A DNA stretch of 64,000 nt from Streptomyces sp. VRA16 Mangrove soil. GTDB taxonomy: Bacteria; Actinomycetota; Actinomycetes; Streptomycetales; Streptomycetaceae. A program made the translations under genes and the position numbers. This document shows positions 42,192 through 50,427 of this stretch, in pieces (positions within the stretch are counted from its first letter, which is position 1; each line of letters starts with the position of its first letter). Under the pieces are notes generated by a model. The model was not told the origin of the DNA. It worked only from the letters and a program-made list of their open reading frames with translations, and searched no databases. Location of the stretch: NCBI RefSeq assembly GCF_017377775.1, contig NZ_JAFVLN010000006.1, forward strand, positions 124,001 to 188,000. The letters run 5' to 3'.

Positions 42192-43130
42192 ATGTCCACG
42201 CCCCTCAAGGGCCTCACGGCCATAGTCACCGGAGCGGGCCGCGGCCTGGGACGGGCCGAGGCCCTGGAACTGGCCCGCCTGGGCGCCAACGTCGTCGTCA
42301 ACGACTTCGGCCGGCCGGGAAGGGACGGCTCGGGAGAGGCCGACGCCGCCCCCGCCGAGCAGGTCGCCCAGGAGATCAGGACGGCGGGCGGCGCGGCCGT
42401 CCCGCACACCGGAGACGTGGCCGACCACCAACAGGCCGAGCAGCTGGTCCAGTTGGCGATCGACACCTACGGCCGCCTGGACATCCTGGTCAACAACGCC
42501 GGCATCCTCCGCGACCGCATGATCTTCTCGATGACGGAACAGGAGTGGGACTCCGTCATCCACGTCCACCTCAAGGGCCACTACAACACCAGCCATTTCG
42601 CGGCCCGCCACTGGCGCGCACGCTCGAAGGAGACCGGCGGCCCGGTCTACGGCCGCATCGTCAACACCTCGTCCGAGGCGTTCCTCGCGGGCAGCGCGGG
42701 CCAGCCCAACTATGCCGCGGCGAAGGGCGGCATCGTCGGCCTGACGACGTCCACCGCCCTGGCACTCGCCAAGTACGGCGTCACGGCGAACGCCATCTGC
42801 CCACGGGCCCGCACCCGGATGACCGAAGACGTCTTCGCGGGCTTCGCCCTGCCGGACGAGGGCCTCGACCCGCTCGCCCCCGAACACGTCGCCCCGCTCG
42901 TCGGCTACCTCGCCTCACCGGCCGCCTCGAACGTCAACGGCCAGCTGCTCGTCGTGCACGGCGGCATGGTCGCGATCGTCGAACGCCCCAAGGTGCAGGC
43001 GAAGTTCGACACGGAGAAGGACGCGTTCACGTACGACGAACTCGACGCCCTGCTCACCCCGCACTACAAGGACCGCCCCCCGAACGAGACGTTCGCGGCG
43101 GCCGAGGTGCTGGGCCTCAAGCACGGCTGA
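42192..43130 (+). CDS. Short-chain dehydrogenase (Hsd4A-like 3-hydroxyacyl-CoA dehydrogenase)
   Basis: 312 residues. The cofactor motif is VTGAGRGLGRAEALELARLG, the NAG motif is LVNNAGILRDRMIFSM, and the catalytic residues lie in NTSSEAFLAGSAGQPNYAAA (Ser...Tyr-x-x-x-Lys). The sequence VVVNDFGRPGRDGSGEADAA is typical of the D-bifunctional/17-beta-HSD4 group, matching the mycobacterial partner of the Hsd4B-type hydratase in length. It should oxidise the (3R)-hydroxyacyl-CoA made by the first gene. A strong terminator follows. Confidence 0.88.
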   Translation: MSTPLKGLTAIVTGAGRGLGRAEALELARLGANVVVNDFGRPGRDGSGEADAAPAEQVAQEIRTAGGAAVPHTGDVADHQQAEQLVQLAIDTYGRLDILVNNAGILRDRMIFSMTEQEWDSVIHVHLKGHYNTSHFAARHWRARSKETGGPVYGRIVNTSSEAFLAGSAGQPNYAAAKGGIVGLTTSTALALAKYGVTANAICPRARTRMTEDVFAGFALPDEGLDPLAPEHVAPLVGYLASPAASNVNGQLLVVHGGMVAIVERPKVQAKFDTEKDAFTYDELDALLTPHYKDRPPNETFAAAEVLGLKHG

Positions 43131-43151
43131 CGCGAGGGGCGCTACGGACAC

Positions 43152-43194
43152 GAGAGGGGCCCGGTGACTTCACCGAAGTCACCGGGCCCCTCTC
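43152..43194. terminator. 20-bp perfect-stem bidirectional terminator
   Basis: Arms 43152-43171 and 43175-43194 are fully complementary (GAGAGGGGCCCGGTGACTTC) with an ACC loop. It lies between the converging SDR operon and the small gene at 43208. Confidence 0.88.
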
Positions 43195-43207
43195 CTGGCG
43201 CCTGCCG

Positions 43208-43387
43208 TTACATCTCGTCGGCCTTGGCCCCGCGATGCCGCCCGTGCGGCTCGGGCTGCTCGCCCTGCGTGGCCCCCATGGCGACCGCACCACGGTGCCG
43301 CCCGGAACCGCCGGAGCCCGTGGCCTCGACGCGTTCGCCGCGCTCCATGGTCTCCGTTCCAGCGTTCGTGCCGTTGCTTTCCGTCAT
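43208..43387 (-). CDS. Small hydrophilic hypothetical protein
   Basis: 59 residues from ATG 43387, hydrophilic and rich in Gly, Glu, Arg and His (MTESNGTNAGTETMERGER). The reading frame keeps high third-position GC. No family recognised; similar short frames occur in other Streptomyces. Confidence 0.5.
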   Translation of the reverse strand: MTESNGTNAGTETMERGERVEATGSGGSGRHRGAVAMGATQGEQPEPHGRHRGAKADEM

Positions 43388-43442
43388 CGGAAAACTCACC
43401 CCGTAAACCCTTACAAGATCGTCGACTTACAGCCCGGCGAGT

Positions 43443-44609
43443 CTAACCGCCCGTCGTCCGACCGCCGAGGGGCGCCTGCCCCAAGGGCACGGGGCGTGGC
43501 GCGGCAGGCGTCTCGGGCACGGGTTCCGCCTCCGGTGCCGGTACCGCAGGCTCCGGTGCGGGTACCCGCGCGAGGCCGCACGACACCTCTTCCGTCACAT
43601 AAGGAAGGGACAGCACGCCGTCCCGCGACCAGAACCCCGACCCCGTCAACCACCCCTGCGGCGCCGCCAGTTGATGCATCGTTCCGTCCAGCGGCCGCCA
43701 CAGCCCGAGCCACGGCACCCCTTCCCCTTCCCCTTCCCCCTCCGCCTGCCCGGCCGTGCCGGCGATGCGCAGTGCCACGGCGCAGCTCTCCGGCAGCAGC
43801 GTCTGACCCGGCTGCACGGCGAACGGCGTCACCGTGCAGCCGGGGACGCGCAGCGCCTGCGGGAAGCGGATCGGCAGTGTGCTCCCCAACACGCCCCAGC
43901 CGAGCCGCGGTTCACCCGCCTTCGCGGCGTCCGAGCGGACCAGGATCAGCCCGCTGTCGAGGTCGGCCAGGAGCAGCCGGTCGTCGCTCTCCTCCGTGAT
44001 CTGCAGCAGCGGCGTCATCTCGCCACCCCGCTCCAGATCCACCGCGACCGTCTTCACGGGCCCGCCGTCCGACGGCTCCCGGTCGAGCGCCAGCAGCCGC
44101 CCCGCCCGGTCCAGCCACACCCCGCCCGTGCAGCGCCCCGGCACCTCGGCCACGTGCTCGGGCCCGAACGCGCCGCCCGCCACCAGCCACACATGGGTGG
44201 ACTTCTCGCCCCGCTCCAGGGCGTACGCGCTGCGCCCGTCCGGCGCGGGCGGCAGCATCCGCAGCTCCGCCGATTCGCCGCACTCCACGGCTCCCAGCGG
44301 CACCTCGCCGGTGCCGGGCCCGGTCGGGTACAGCAGCGCGAACAGATGGCGCCGCCCGTCGGCCCCGCGCCGGATCAGCACCCGGCCGTCGGTCAGCGGC
44401 AGGACGTCGGTGTCCGGCTCCTCCGGCTGGTTGCCCGGCAGCGGCACGGCGTACGGCTCGGGCCCGTCCAGGGTCCACCGCTGCGGGAACCACGAGGTTC
44501 CGTCGTGCGCCAGCCGGGCCGCGTACGACGCGTCCGCCGCGATCACGCACCCGGTGCGCGGCGGTCGCGGCCGCGTCTTTGGCGCGCTCTCGATGACCAA
44601 GGCGGTCAT
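43443..44609 (-). CDS. Beta-propeller-like hypothetical protein
   Basis: 388 residues from ATG 44609. The sequence repeats blade-like strands (TDGRVLIRRGADGRRHLFAL, SAYALERGEKSTHVWLVAGG, DRLLLADLDSGLILVRSDAA) as in a beta-propeller, and ends in a Pro/Ala-rich tail (EPAVPAPEAEPVPETPAAPR). There is no signal peptide or membrane helix. An EGEGEGEG run interrupts the propeller. Conserved in Streptomyces with no known function. The upstream gap of 44610-44837 holds no motif I recognise. Confidence 0.7.
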   Translation of the reverse strand: MTALVIESAPKTRPRPPRTGCVIAADASYAARLAHDGTSWFPQRWTLDGPEPYAVPLPGNQPEEPDTDVLPLTDGRVLIRRGADGRRHLFALLYPTGPGTGEVPLGAVECGESAELRMLPPAPDGRSAYALERGEKSTHVWLVAGGAFGPEHVAEVPGRCTGGVWLDRAGRLLALDREPSDGGPVKTVAVDLERGGEMTPLLQITEESDDRLLLADLDSGLILVRSDAAKAGEPRLGWGVLGSTLPIRFPQALRVPGCTVTPFAVQPGQTLLPESCAVALRIAGTAGQAEGEGEGEGVPWLGLWRPLDGTMHQLAAPQGWLTGSGFWSRDGVLSLPYVTEEVSCGLARVPAPEPAVPAPEAEPVPETPAAPRPVPLGQAPLGGRTTGG

Positions 44610-44837
44610 GGGTGTCTGCCACCTCCGGTTGCTTCCTGCACAGCACCCCGTACATCCGCAGTACAGCTGTGCTCCACCGTTCTCCAGGCCGAAGCTAGTT
44701 TTCGTACGTACCTCCGTGGCATCCACGACCCCTCGCTTCACACCAAAGGGTGGCGGTGTCCGGAATCCGCTGAAGAGGGAGTGCCCGGTGTGCTGGGGGA
44801 GTCGGGGGAGTGGCGGCGAGCCCCCGGTGAAGGTGAT

Positions 44838-44853
44838 GTTAGGTTTGCCTAAC
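44838..44853. promoter_or_regulatory. Iron box (DmdR/IdeR-type operator)
   Basis: GTTAGGTTTGCCTAAC is a 6-4-6 inverted repeat matching the TTAGGTnnnnCCTAA part of the actinobacterial iron-dependent repressor site. It lies 45 bases before the siderophore-lipoprotein start. Confidence 0.75.
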
Positions 44854-44897
44854 CAATGACTGTGCACGTCCTGTGCGCCCGGACCTGGAGCAAGTCG

Positions 44898-45953
44898 ATG
44901 CTCATACGCCCCCGTACCCGCGTCGCGGCCGTCGCCGCCGTCGCGGCCGCCGCTCTCGCCCTCACCGCCTGCGGCTCCGGGTCCACCGACACCTCCTCCT
45001 CCGGCAAGAGCGACAACGGCGCGGGCTCCAAGGCCGTCGCGCAGGGCGGCGACGACTTCTCGAAGGCCGCGGACGAGACCGCGAAGATGGGCACGACGGC
45101 GAAGGCCGGCCAGTTCCCGCGCACCGTCACGCACGCCATGGGCAAGACGAAGCTCGACAAGAAGCCGACCCGTGTCGTCGTCCTCGACGTCGGCGAGCTC
45201 GACAACGTCGTCTCCCTCGGTGTCAAGCCCGTCGGCTACGCCCCCACCGAGGGCGACGACGGCATTCCGTCCTACCTCAAGAAGGACGCGGGCAGCCCGA
45301 AGAACGTGGGCACGATCAACGCCCTCAACATGGAGGCCATCGCCAACCTCCACCCCGACCTGATCCTCGGTAGCGAGCTGCGCGCCGCCAAGCTCTACCC
45401 GCAGCTCTCCAAGATCGCCCCGACGGTCTTCTCCATCCGCCCGGGCTTCACCTGGAAGCAGAACTACCTCCTCAACGCCTCCGCCCTGGACGAGACGGCG
45501 AAGGCGAAGGCGAACCTCGCCGCGTACGACAAGAACGTCGAGCGGCTCGGCGCCGACGTGAAGAAGGCGAACGGCGGCAAGGCCCCGACGGTGACGATGC
45601 TCCGCTACATGCCGGACCGCATCCGCCTCTACGCGAAGGCCTCCTTCATCGGCACGATCCTCGACGACGCCGGCATTCCGCGCCCCGAGAACCAGCAGAT
45701 CAACGACCTGGCGACCGAGATCAGCCCGGAGAAGATCGACTCCGCGGACGCCGACTGGATCTTCACCGGTGTCTACGGCGACGCGAACAAGACGAAGCGC
45801 GCCAGCGCCGAGGACAACCCGCTCTGGAAGAACCTGAAGGCCGTGAAGGACGGGCAGGCCAAGGACGTCCCGGACGAGACCTGGTACCTGGGCCTCGGTG
45901 TCACGGCCGCCGACCAGGTCCTCAAGGACCTCCGCGCGAACCTGGTCAAGTAG
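44898..45953 (+). CDS. Iron-siderophore ABC transporter substrate-binding lipoprotein
   Basis: 351 residues from ATG 44898 (GGAG seven bases upstream), chosen over an upstream ATG at 44856 that sits on the iron box. A lipobox LALTAC is followed by a Ser/Gly linker and the two-lobed TroA/FepB-type binding fold (RVVVLDVGELDNVVSLGVKP, LHPDLILGSELRAAKLYPQL, LGVTAADQVLKDL). It should bind a ferric siderophore outside the membrane and hand it to a permease not encoded nearby. The iron box upstream fits iron-repressed expression. Confidence 0.92.
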   Translation: MLIRPRTRVAAVAAVAAAALALTACGSGSTDTSSSGKSDNGAGSKAVAQGGDDFSKAADETAKMGTTAKAGQFPRTVTHAMGKTKLDKKPTRVVVLDVGELDNVVSLGVKPVGYAPTEGDDGIPSYLKKDAGSPKNVGTINALNMEAIANLHPDLILGSELRAAKLYPQLSKIAPTVFSIRPGFTWKQNYLLNASALDETAKAKANLAAYDKNVERLGADVKKANGGKAPTVTMLRYMPDRIRLYAKASFIGTILDDAGIPRPENQQINDLATEISPEKIDSADADWIFTGVYGDANKTKRASAEDNPLWKNLKAVKDGQAKDVPDETWYLGLGVTAADQVLKDLRANLVK

Positions 45954-45996
45954 CCGCTCTTAGGGTCGGGGCGCGCGGCGCAGGTAACCTGTCTGC

Positions 45997-46875
45997 GTGC
46001 CCCGTCTGTCTGAAGTCACCGCCGCGCTCGCCGCCCTCTGGCCCGCCTCGCTCGCCGAGAGCTGGGACGCGGTCGGCACGGTCGCCGGCGACCCGGACGC
46101 CGGGGTGAGCCGGGTCCTGTTCGCGGTCGACCCGGTCCAGGAGATCGCCGACGAGGCCGTGAAGCTCGGCGCGGACCTGCTCATCACCCACCACCCGCTC
46201 TACCTGCGCGGTACGACGACGGTGGCGGCGGACACCTTCAAGGGCCGGGTCGTCCACACCCTCATCAAGCACGACATCGCGCTGCACGTCGCGCACACCA
46301 ACGCCGACAAGGCCGACCCGGGCGTCAGCGACGCCCTCGCGGGCGCCCTCGGCGTCCGTGTCGTCCGCCCCCTGGTCCCGGACCCGACCGACCCCGCGGG
46401 CCGCCGCGGCCTCGGCCGGATCTGCGAACTCGACCACCCGCTGACCCTGCGCGAGCTCGCGGGCCGCGCCGCCGACCGCCTCCCGGCCACCGCCCAGGGC
46501 ATCCGCGTCGCGGGTGACCTGGACGCGACGATCCGCACGATCGCGGTCTCCGGCGGCTCGGGCGACAGCCTCTTCGACGACGTACGCGCGTCGGGCGCCG
46601 ACGCCTTCCTCACCGCGGACCTGCGCCACCACCCGGTCAGCGAGGCCCGCGAACGCACACCCCTCGCGCTCCTCGATGCCGCGCACTGGGCCACCGAATG
46701 GCCCTGGTGCGAGCAGGCGGCGAGCCAGCTCGAAGCCATCTCCGACCGGGAGGGCTGGGGCCTGCGGGTCCACGTCTCCCGGACGGTCACCGACCCCTGG
46801 ACCGCCCACGCGGCGTCCGCCCGCCCGTCGCCCGCCACCACCCTTCCAGCGAGCGCTGCGCGCACCCCTTCTTGA
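45997..46875 (+). CDS. Nif3-like dinuclear metal-center hexameric protein
   Basis: 292 residues from GTG 45997. Metal-binding and family motifs are VLFAVDPVQEIADEAVKLGA, LLITHHPLYLRG, HVAHTNADKADPGVSDALA and VSGGSGDSLFDDV. Nif3 proteins are thought to be metal-dependent hydrolases or chaperone-like hexamers; the reaction is unsettled. The zinc-ribbon gene follows 29 bases later, a conserved actinobacterial pairing with the RNase H/phosphatase gene. Confidence 0.92.
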   Translation: MPRLSEVTAALAALWPASLAESWDAVGTVAGDPDAGVSRVLFAVDPVQEIADEAVKLGADLLITHHPLYLRGTTTVAADTFKGRVVHTLIKHDIALHVAHTNADKADPGVSDALAGALGVRVVRPLVPDPTDPAGRRGLGRICELDHPLTLRELAGRAADRLPATAQGIRVAGDLDATIRTIAVSGGSGDSLFDDVRASGADAFLTADLRHHPVSEARERTPLALLDAAHWATEWPWCEQAASQLEAISDREGWGLRVHVSRTVTDPWTAHAASARPSPATTLPASAARTPS

Positions 46876-46904
46876 TTCCCCCTCTCTACCTTTGGAGCCC
46901 CCAA

Positions 46905-47648
46905 CTGAACGCCGCGCCCGCCGACCAGATCCGTCTCCTGGACGTCCAGGACCTCGACGTCCGCCTCCAGCAGCTCGCGCACAAGAAGAAGTCGCTGCCC
47001 GAGCACGCCGAGCTGGAGTCGCTCACCAAGGACCTCACGCAGCTGCGCGACCTGCACGTCGCCGCGACGACCGAGGAGAGCGACTGCGCCCGCGAGCAGA
47101 CCAAGGCCGAGCAGGACGTCGACCAGGTCCGTCAGCGCGCCGCCCGCGACCAGCAGCGCCTGGACTCGGGCGCGATCACGTCGCCCAAGGACCTGGAGAA
47201 CCTCCAGCGCGAGATCGCCTCGCTCGCCAAGCGCCAGGGTGACCTGGAGGACGTCGTCCTGGAGGTCATGGAGCGCCGCGAGTCCGCGCAGGAGCGCGCG
47301 AGCGAGCTGGCCGGCCGGCTCGCCTCCGTCCAGGCGAAGATCGACGACGCGACGGCCCGCCGCGACCAGGCCGCGGGCGAGCTGGACGCCGAGGCGGCCA
47401 AGGTCACCAAGGAGCGCGAGACCGTCGCGGCCTCCCTCCCGGCCGACCTCCTCAAGCTCTACGACCGGCTCCGCGAGAAGTCGGGCGGCATCGGCGCGGC
47501 CAAGCTGCAGCAGCGCCGCTGCGGTGGCTGCCGCCTGGAGCTGGACGTCACCGAGGTGAACGAGATCCGGGCCGCCGCCGCCGACGCGGTGGTCCGCTGC
47601 GAGAACTGCAGCCGCATCCTGGTCCGCACGTCGGAGTCGGGCATCTAG
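46905..47648 (+). CDS. C4-type zinc-ribbon coiled-coil protein (CTG start)
   Basis: 247 residues. A long coiled coil (about 15-200, LEVMERRESAQERASELAGR) is followed by the zinc ribbon RRCGGCRLELDVTEVNE and VVRCENCSRI with four cysteines. The conserved family N terminus xNAAPADQIRLLDVQDLDV fits a start at 46905, but that codon is CTG, with GGAG seven bases upstream. No ATG, GTG or TTG occurs in this frame over the first sixty codons or so. I therefore call a CTG start. It lies in the conserved Nif3/zinc-ribbon/RNase H operon. Confidence 0.85.
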   Translation: MNAAPADQIRLLDVQDLDVRLQQLAHKKKSLPEHAELESLTKDLTQLRDLHVAATTEESDCAREQTKAEQDVDQVRQRAARDQQRLDSGAITSPKDLENLQREIASLAKRQGDLEDVVLEVMERRESAQERASELAGRLASVQAKIDDATARRDQAAGELDAEAAKVTKERETVAASLPADLLKLYDRLREKSGGIGAAKLQQRRCGGCRLELDVTEVNEIRAAAADAVVRCENCSRILVRTSESGI

Positions 47649-47660
47649 GGCCCCTCTGCG

Positions 47661-48848
47661 ATGCGGGAGTTCATCGTCGAGGCCGACGGCGGTTCCCGGG
47701 GCAACCCGGGCCCCGCCGGCTACGGCGCGGTGGTCATCGACGCGACGACCGGCGAGACCCTGGCCGAGGAGTACGAGTACCTCGGCGTGGTGACGAACAA
47801 CGTCGCCGAGTACCGGGGTCTGCTCGCGGGCCTGCGCGCCGCGCACGCCCTTGACCCCACGGCGCGGGTCCACGTCCGCATGGACTCCAAGCTCGTCGTC
47901 GAGCAGATGTCGGGCCGCTGGAAGATCAAGCACCCGGACATGCGCCCGCTGGCCCTGGAGGCGCAGACGGTCTTCGGGAGCCGCCCGGACGCGGTGACGT
48001 ACGAGTGGATCCCGCGGGAGCAGAACAAGCAGGCGGACGCCCTGGCGAACAAGGCGATGGACGAGGGGCAGAGCCGCGAAAGGGGCGCGGGGAACGGCGC
48101 GCGGACGGACCACCGTCCCGCACCCGACAACGAGACCCCTGGGGGTCCGGGGGCGCAGCCCCCGGTTTCGGGACGGGAAGAGGAGGAGGGGGCGACCCCC
48201 GTGGTGACGCCCGCCCCCGACCTGGGAAAGCCGACGACCTTCGTCCTGCTCCGGCACGGCGAGACGGCTCTGACCCCCGAGAAGCGCTTCAGCGGCAGCA
48301 CCGGCTCGGACCCCGAGCTCTCGGAGACGGGCCACCGTCAGGCCGCCCTGGTGGCGCGGGCCCTGGCGAGACGCGGCACGATCCAGACGATCGTCACGTC
48401 CCCCCTGAGGCGCTGCCGGGAGACGGCCCAGGCGGTGGCGACCCTCCTGAACCTGGACGTCACCGTCGACGAGGGCCTGCGCGAGACGGACTTCGGCGCG
48501 TGGGAGGGCCTGACCTTCGCAGAGGTGCGGGACCGCCACCCGGCCGACATGGACGCCTGGCTCGCCTCGCAGGAGGCGAGCCCCACCGGCGGCGGCGAGA
48601 GCTTCGCGGCGGTGGCGGCACGCGTCGCCGAGACCCGCGACCGTCTGACGCAGACGTACAGAGGCCGCACGGTCCTCGTGGTCACGCACGTGACGCCGAT
48701 CAAGACCCTGGTGCGTCTGGCGCTTGCCGCGCCGCCGGAGTCCCTGTTCAAGATGGACCTCTCGGCGGCCTCCCTCACCGCGATCGCGTACTACGCCGAC
48801 GGCAACGCCAGCGTCCGCCTGCTCAACGAGACAGCCCACCTGCGATAG
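47661..48848 (+). CDS. Bifunctional RNase H / acid phosphatase
   Basis: 395 residues. The N-terminal RNase HI domain (about 1-130) has IVEADGGSRGNPGPAGYGAV and AEYRGLLAGLRAAHA with the catalytic Asp/Glu, and the C-terminal histidine-phosphatase domain (about 190-395) has VLLRHGETALTPEKRFSGST and RTVLVVTHVTPIKTLV. In mycobacteria the homologous enzyme cuts RNA:DNA hybrids and dephosphorylates alpha-ribazole phosphate. The linker between the domains (about 135-190) is extended and encoded by two repeat sequences. The 3' end overlaps the converging eda gene by 26 bases. Confidence 0.93.
   Translation: MREFIVEADGGSRGNPGPAGYGAVVIDATTGETLAEEYEYLGVVTNNVAEYRGLLAGLRAAHALDPTARVHVRMDSKLVVEQMSGRWKIKHPDMRPLALEAQTVFGSRPDAVTYEWIPREQNKQADALANKAMDEGQSRERGAGNGARTDHRPAPDNETPGGPGAQPPVSGREEEEGATPVVTPAPDLGKPTTFVLLRHGETALTPEKRFSGSTGSDPELSETGHRQAALVARALARRGTIQTIVTSPLRRCRETAQAVATLLNLDVTVDEGLRETDFGAWEGLTFAEVRDRHPADMDAWLASQEASPTGGGESFAAVAARVAETRDRLTQTYRGRTVLVVTHVTPIKTLVRLALAAPPESLFKMDLSAASLTAIAYYADGNASVRLLNETAHLR
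48080..48102. repeat. Arm of the GC-rich palindromic repeat inside a gene
   Basis: AAGGGGCGCGGGGAACGGCGC-type sequence matches the arm of the intergenic repeats (for example 36231-36260). Here it is read as protein linker in the RNase H/phosphatase gene. Confidence 0.65.
48147..48165. repeat. Palindrome CCGGGGGC-GCA-GCCCCCGG inside a gene
   Basis: A perfect 8-3-8 palindrome, of the GGGGTCCGGGGGC type common between Streptomyces genes, is embedded in the linker coding sequence of the RNase H/phosphatase gene. Confidence 0.75.
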
Positions 48849-49476
48849 CGCGGGCCTCGCGGGCGAGCGCCTCCACACGTCCCCAGTCCTGGGCGGCGAC
48901 GGCGTCCCCCGGCAGCATCCAGCTGCCGCCCACGCACCCGACGTTCTTCAGCGCCAGGTACGCGGGCGCGTTGGCCGGTGAGACCCCGCCGGTCGGGCAG
49001 AACCGGGCCTGCGGCAGCGGCCCCGCGAGCGACTTCAGGTAGCCGGCGCCCCCGGCTGCCTCGGCCGGGAAGAACTTCATCTCGGTCACGCCGCGTTCGA
49101 GCAGCGCCACGACCTCCGAGGTGGTCGACACGCCGGGCAGGAACGGGACGCCCGACCCCTTCATCGCGACCAGCAGTGCGTCCGTCCACCCCGGGCTGAC
49201 CAGGAAACGGGCCCCGGCGGCGACCGAGTCGGCGACGTTCGCGGGCGATATGACGGTGCCCGCGCCGACGACGGCCTCCGGCACCGCGTCCGCGATCGCC
49301 CGGATCGCGTCGAGCGCGGCGGGCGTGCGCAGGGTCACCTCGATCGCGGGCAGCCCGCCCGCGACGAGCGCCCGCGCGAGCGGCACCGCGTCGGCGGCGT
49401 CCTCCACGACGACGACGGGAACGACGGGGGCGAGATCGAGCACGGAGGCAGCGCGGTGCGGGGCAGTCGAGGTCAT
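48823..49476 (-). CDS. eda: Bifunctional KDPG/KHG aldolase
   Basis: 217 residues from ATG 49476. The Schiff-base lysine lies in TEMKFFPAEAAGG and the phosphate-binding loop is CPTGGVSPANAPAYL, with ALVAGGLPAIEVTLRTPAAL near the start. It cleaves 2-keto-3-deoxy-6-phosphogluconate and 4-hydroxy-2-oxoglutarate to pyruvate plus an aldehyde. It converges on and overlaps the RNase H/phosphatase gene. Confidence 0.9.
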   Translation of the reverse strand: MTSTAPHRAASVLDLAPVVPVVVVEDAADAVPLARALVAGGLPAIEVTLRTPAALDAIRAIADAVPEAVVGAGTVISPANVADSVAAGARFLVSPGWTDALLVAMKGSGVPFLPGVSTTSEVVALLERGVTEMKFFPAEAAGGAGYLKSLAGPLPQARFCPTGGVSPANAPAYLALKNVGCVGGSWMLPGDAVAAQDWGRVEALAREARAIAGGLSR

Positions 49477-49551
49477 GGCCTCATCCTGCCCCGTTCGCGG
49501 CAACATGCGCAAAGGGCATTGCGCATGTTGCAACGCGTGCCCTCGGTGAGT

Positions 49552-50334
49552 TCAGTGGATCTCGTCCACCAGCACGTCCAGGCTCCACGCCTGCCCGGCC
49601 TTCGCGGGCTCCTGGACCTCGACCGCGTACCCCAACTCCCGCAGGACGTCCACGAGTTCGGCCGGGCTCGCCGGGGCGGCCCCGGACGTGAGGAGCGCGC
49701 GTACGATCCGGCCCTTGGTCGCCTTGTTGAAGTGGCTGACGACCTTGCGGGTCGGCGCGTGCAGCACCCGCACCCCGGCCGTGCGCTCCGCCACCTCGCC
49801 CTTCGGCTTCCAGGCCGCCGCGTACGCCGCCGAGCGCAGATCGAGCACGAGCCCGCTCCCGGCCGCCTCCGGCATCACCTCGGCCATCGGCTTCTTCCAG
49901 TACGCGCCGAGCGCGCCGAGCCCCGGCAGCTTCACGCCCATCGAGCAGCGGTAGGAGGGGATGCGGTCGCTCACGCCCACCGCGCCCCACAGCCCGGAGA
50001 AGACCAGCAGCGAGCGCGCGGCCCGCTTCTTCGCGGCGGCGTCCAGGGAGGCCAGGTCCAGGGCGTCGTACAGGACACCGGTGTAGATCTCCCCAGCGGG
50101 ACGCGCCCCGGCCGTGGGCAGCTCCGCGTTCTTGCCGACCTCGCCACGCAGCCCCTCGCTCAGGCCGAGCACCTCGCGGGCCTTCTCCTCGTCGGCGGCG
50201 CACAGCTCCACCAGCTCGTCCAGGACCGCGGCCCGCGCCTTGGCGAGCCCCGGCAGCGAAAGGCCCTCCGGCTTCAGCGGCGCCCCGCGCCCGGAAGCGG
50301 CCTTACCCTCCGACGGCGGCAACAGCACAAGCAC
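49552..50334 (-). CDS. yaaA: YaaA/DUF328 peroxide-stress protein
   Basis: 260 residues, as in other members. The start LVLLPPSEGKAASGRG and the motifs YTGVLYDALDLASLD, LLVFSGLWGAVGVSDRIPSY and VVSHFNKATKGRIVRALL are typical. YaaA limits damage from peroxide by lowering free iron, in E. coli. It is transcribed divergently from the RNB nuclease gene. Confidence 0.92.
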   Translation of the reverse strand: MLVLLPPSEGKAASGRGAPLKPEGLSLPGLAKARAAVLDELVELCAADEEKAREVLGLSEGLRGEVGKNAELPTAGARPAGEIYTGVLYDALDLASLDAAAKKRAARSLLVFSGLWGAVGVSDRIPSYRCSMGVKLPGLGALGAYWKKPMAEVMPEAAGSGLVLDLRSAAYAAAWKPKGEVAERTAGVRVLHAPTRKVVSHFNKATKGRIVRALLTSGAAPASPAELVDVLRELGYAVEVQEPAKAGQAWSLDVLVDEIH

Positions 50335-50427
50335 GGGCTCTCCTCAGACACATACGGAACGACAGGTCACAACAGACGCCCAGCGTACGGCGTGCCGACC
50401 TGCTCACCGCCGCCTACGCTCGGTGCC

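Noticed and set aside
44856..44897. Upstream ATG for the siderophore lipoprotein at 44856
   Set aside because: It lies two bases after the iron box with no ribosome-binding site, and would put 14 residues before the signal peptide. ATG 44898 has GGAG at seven bases.
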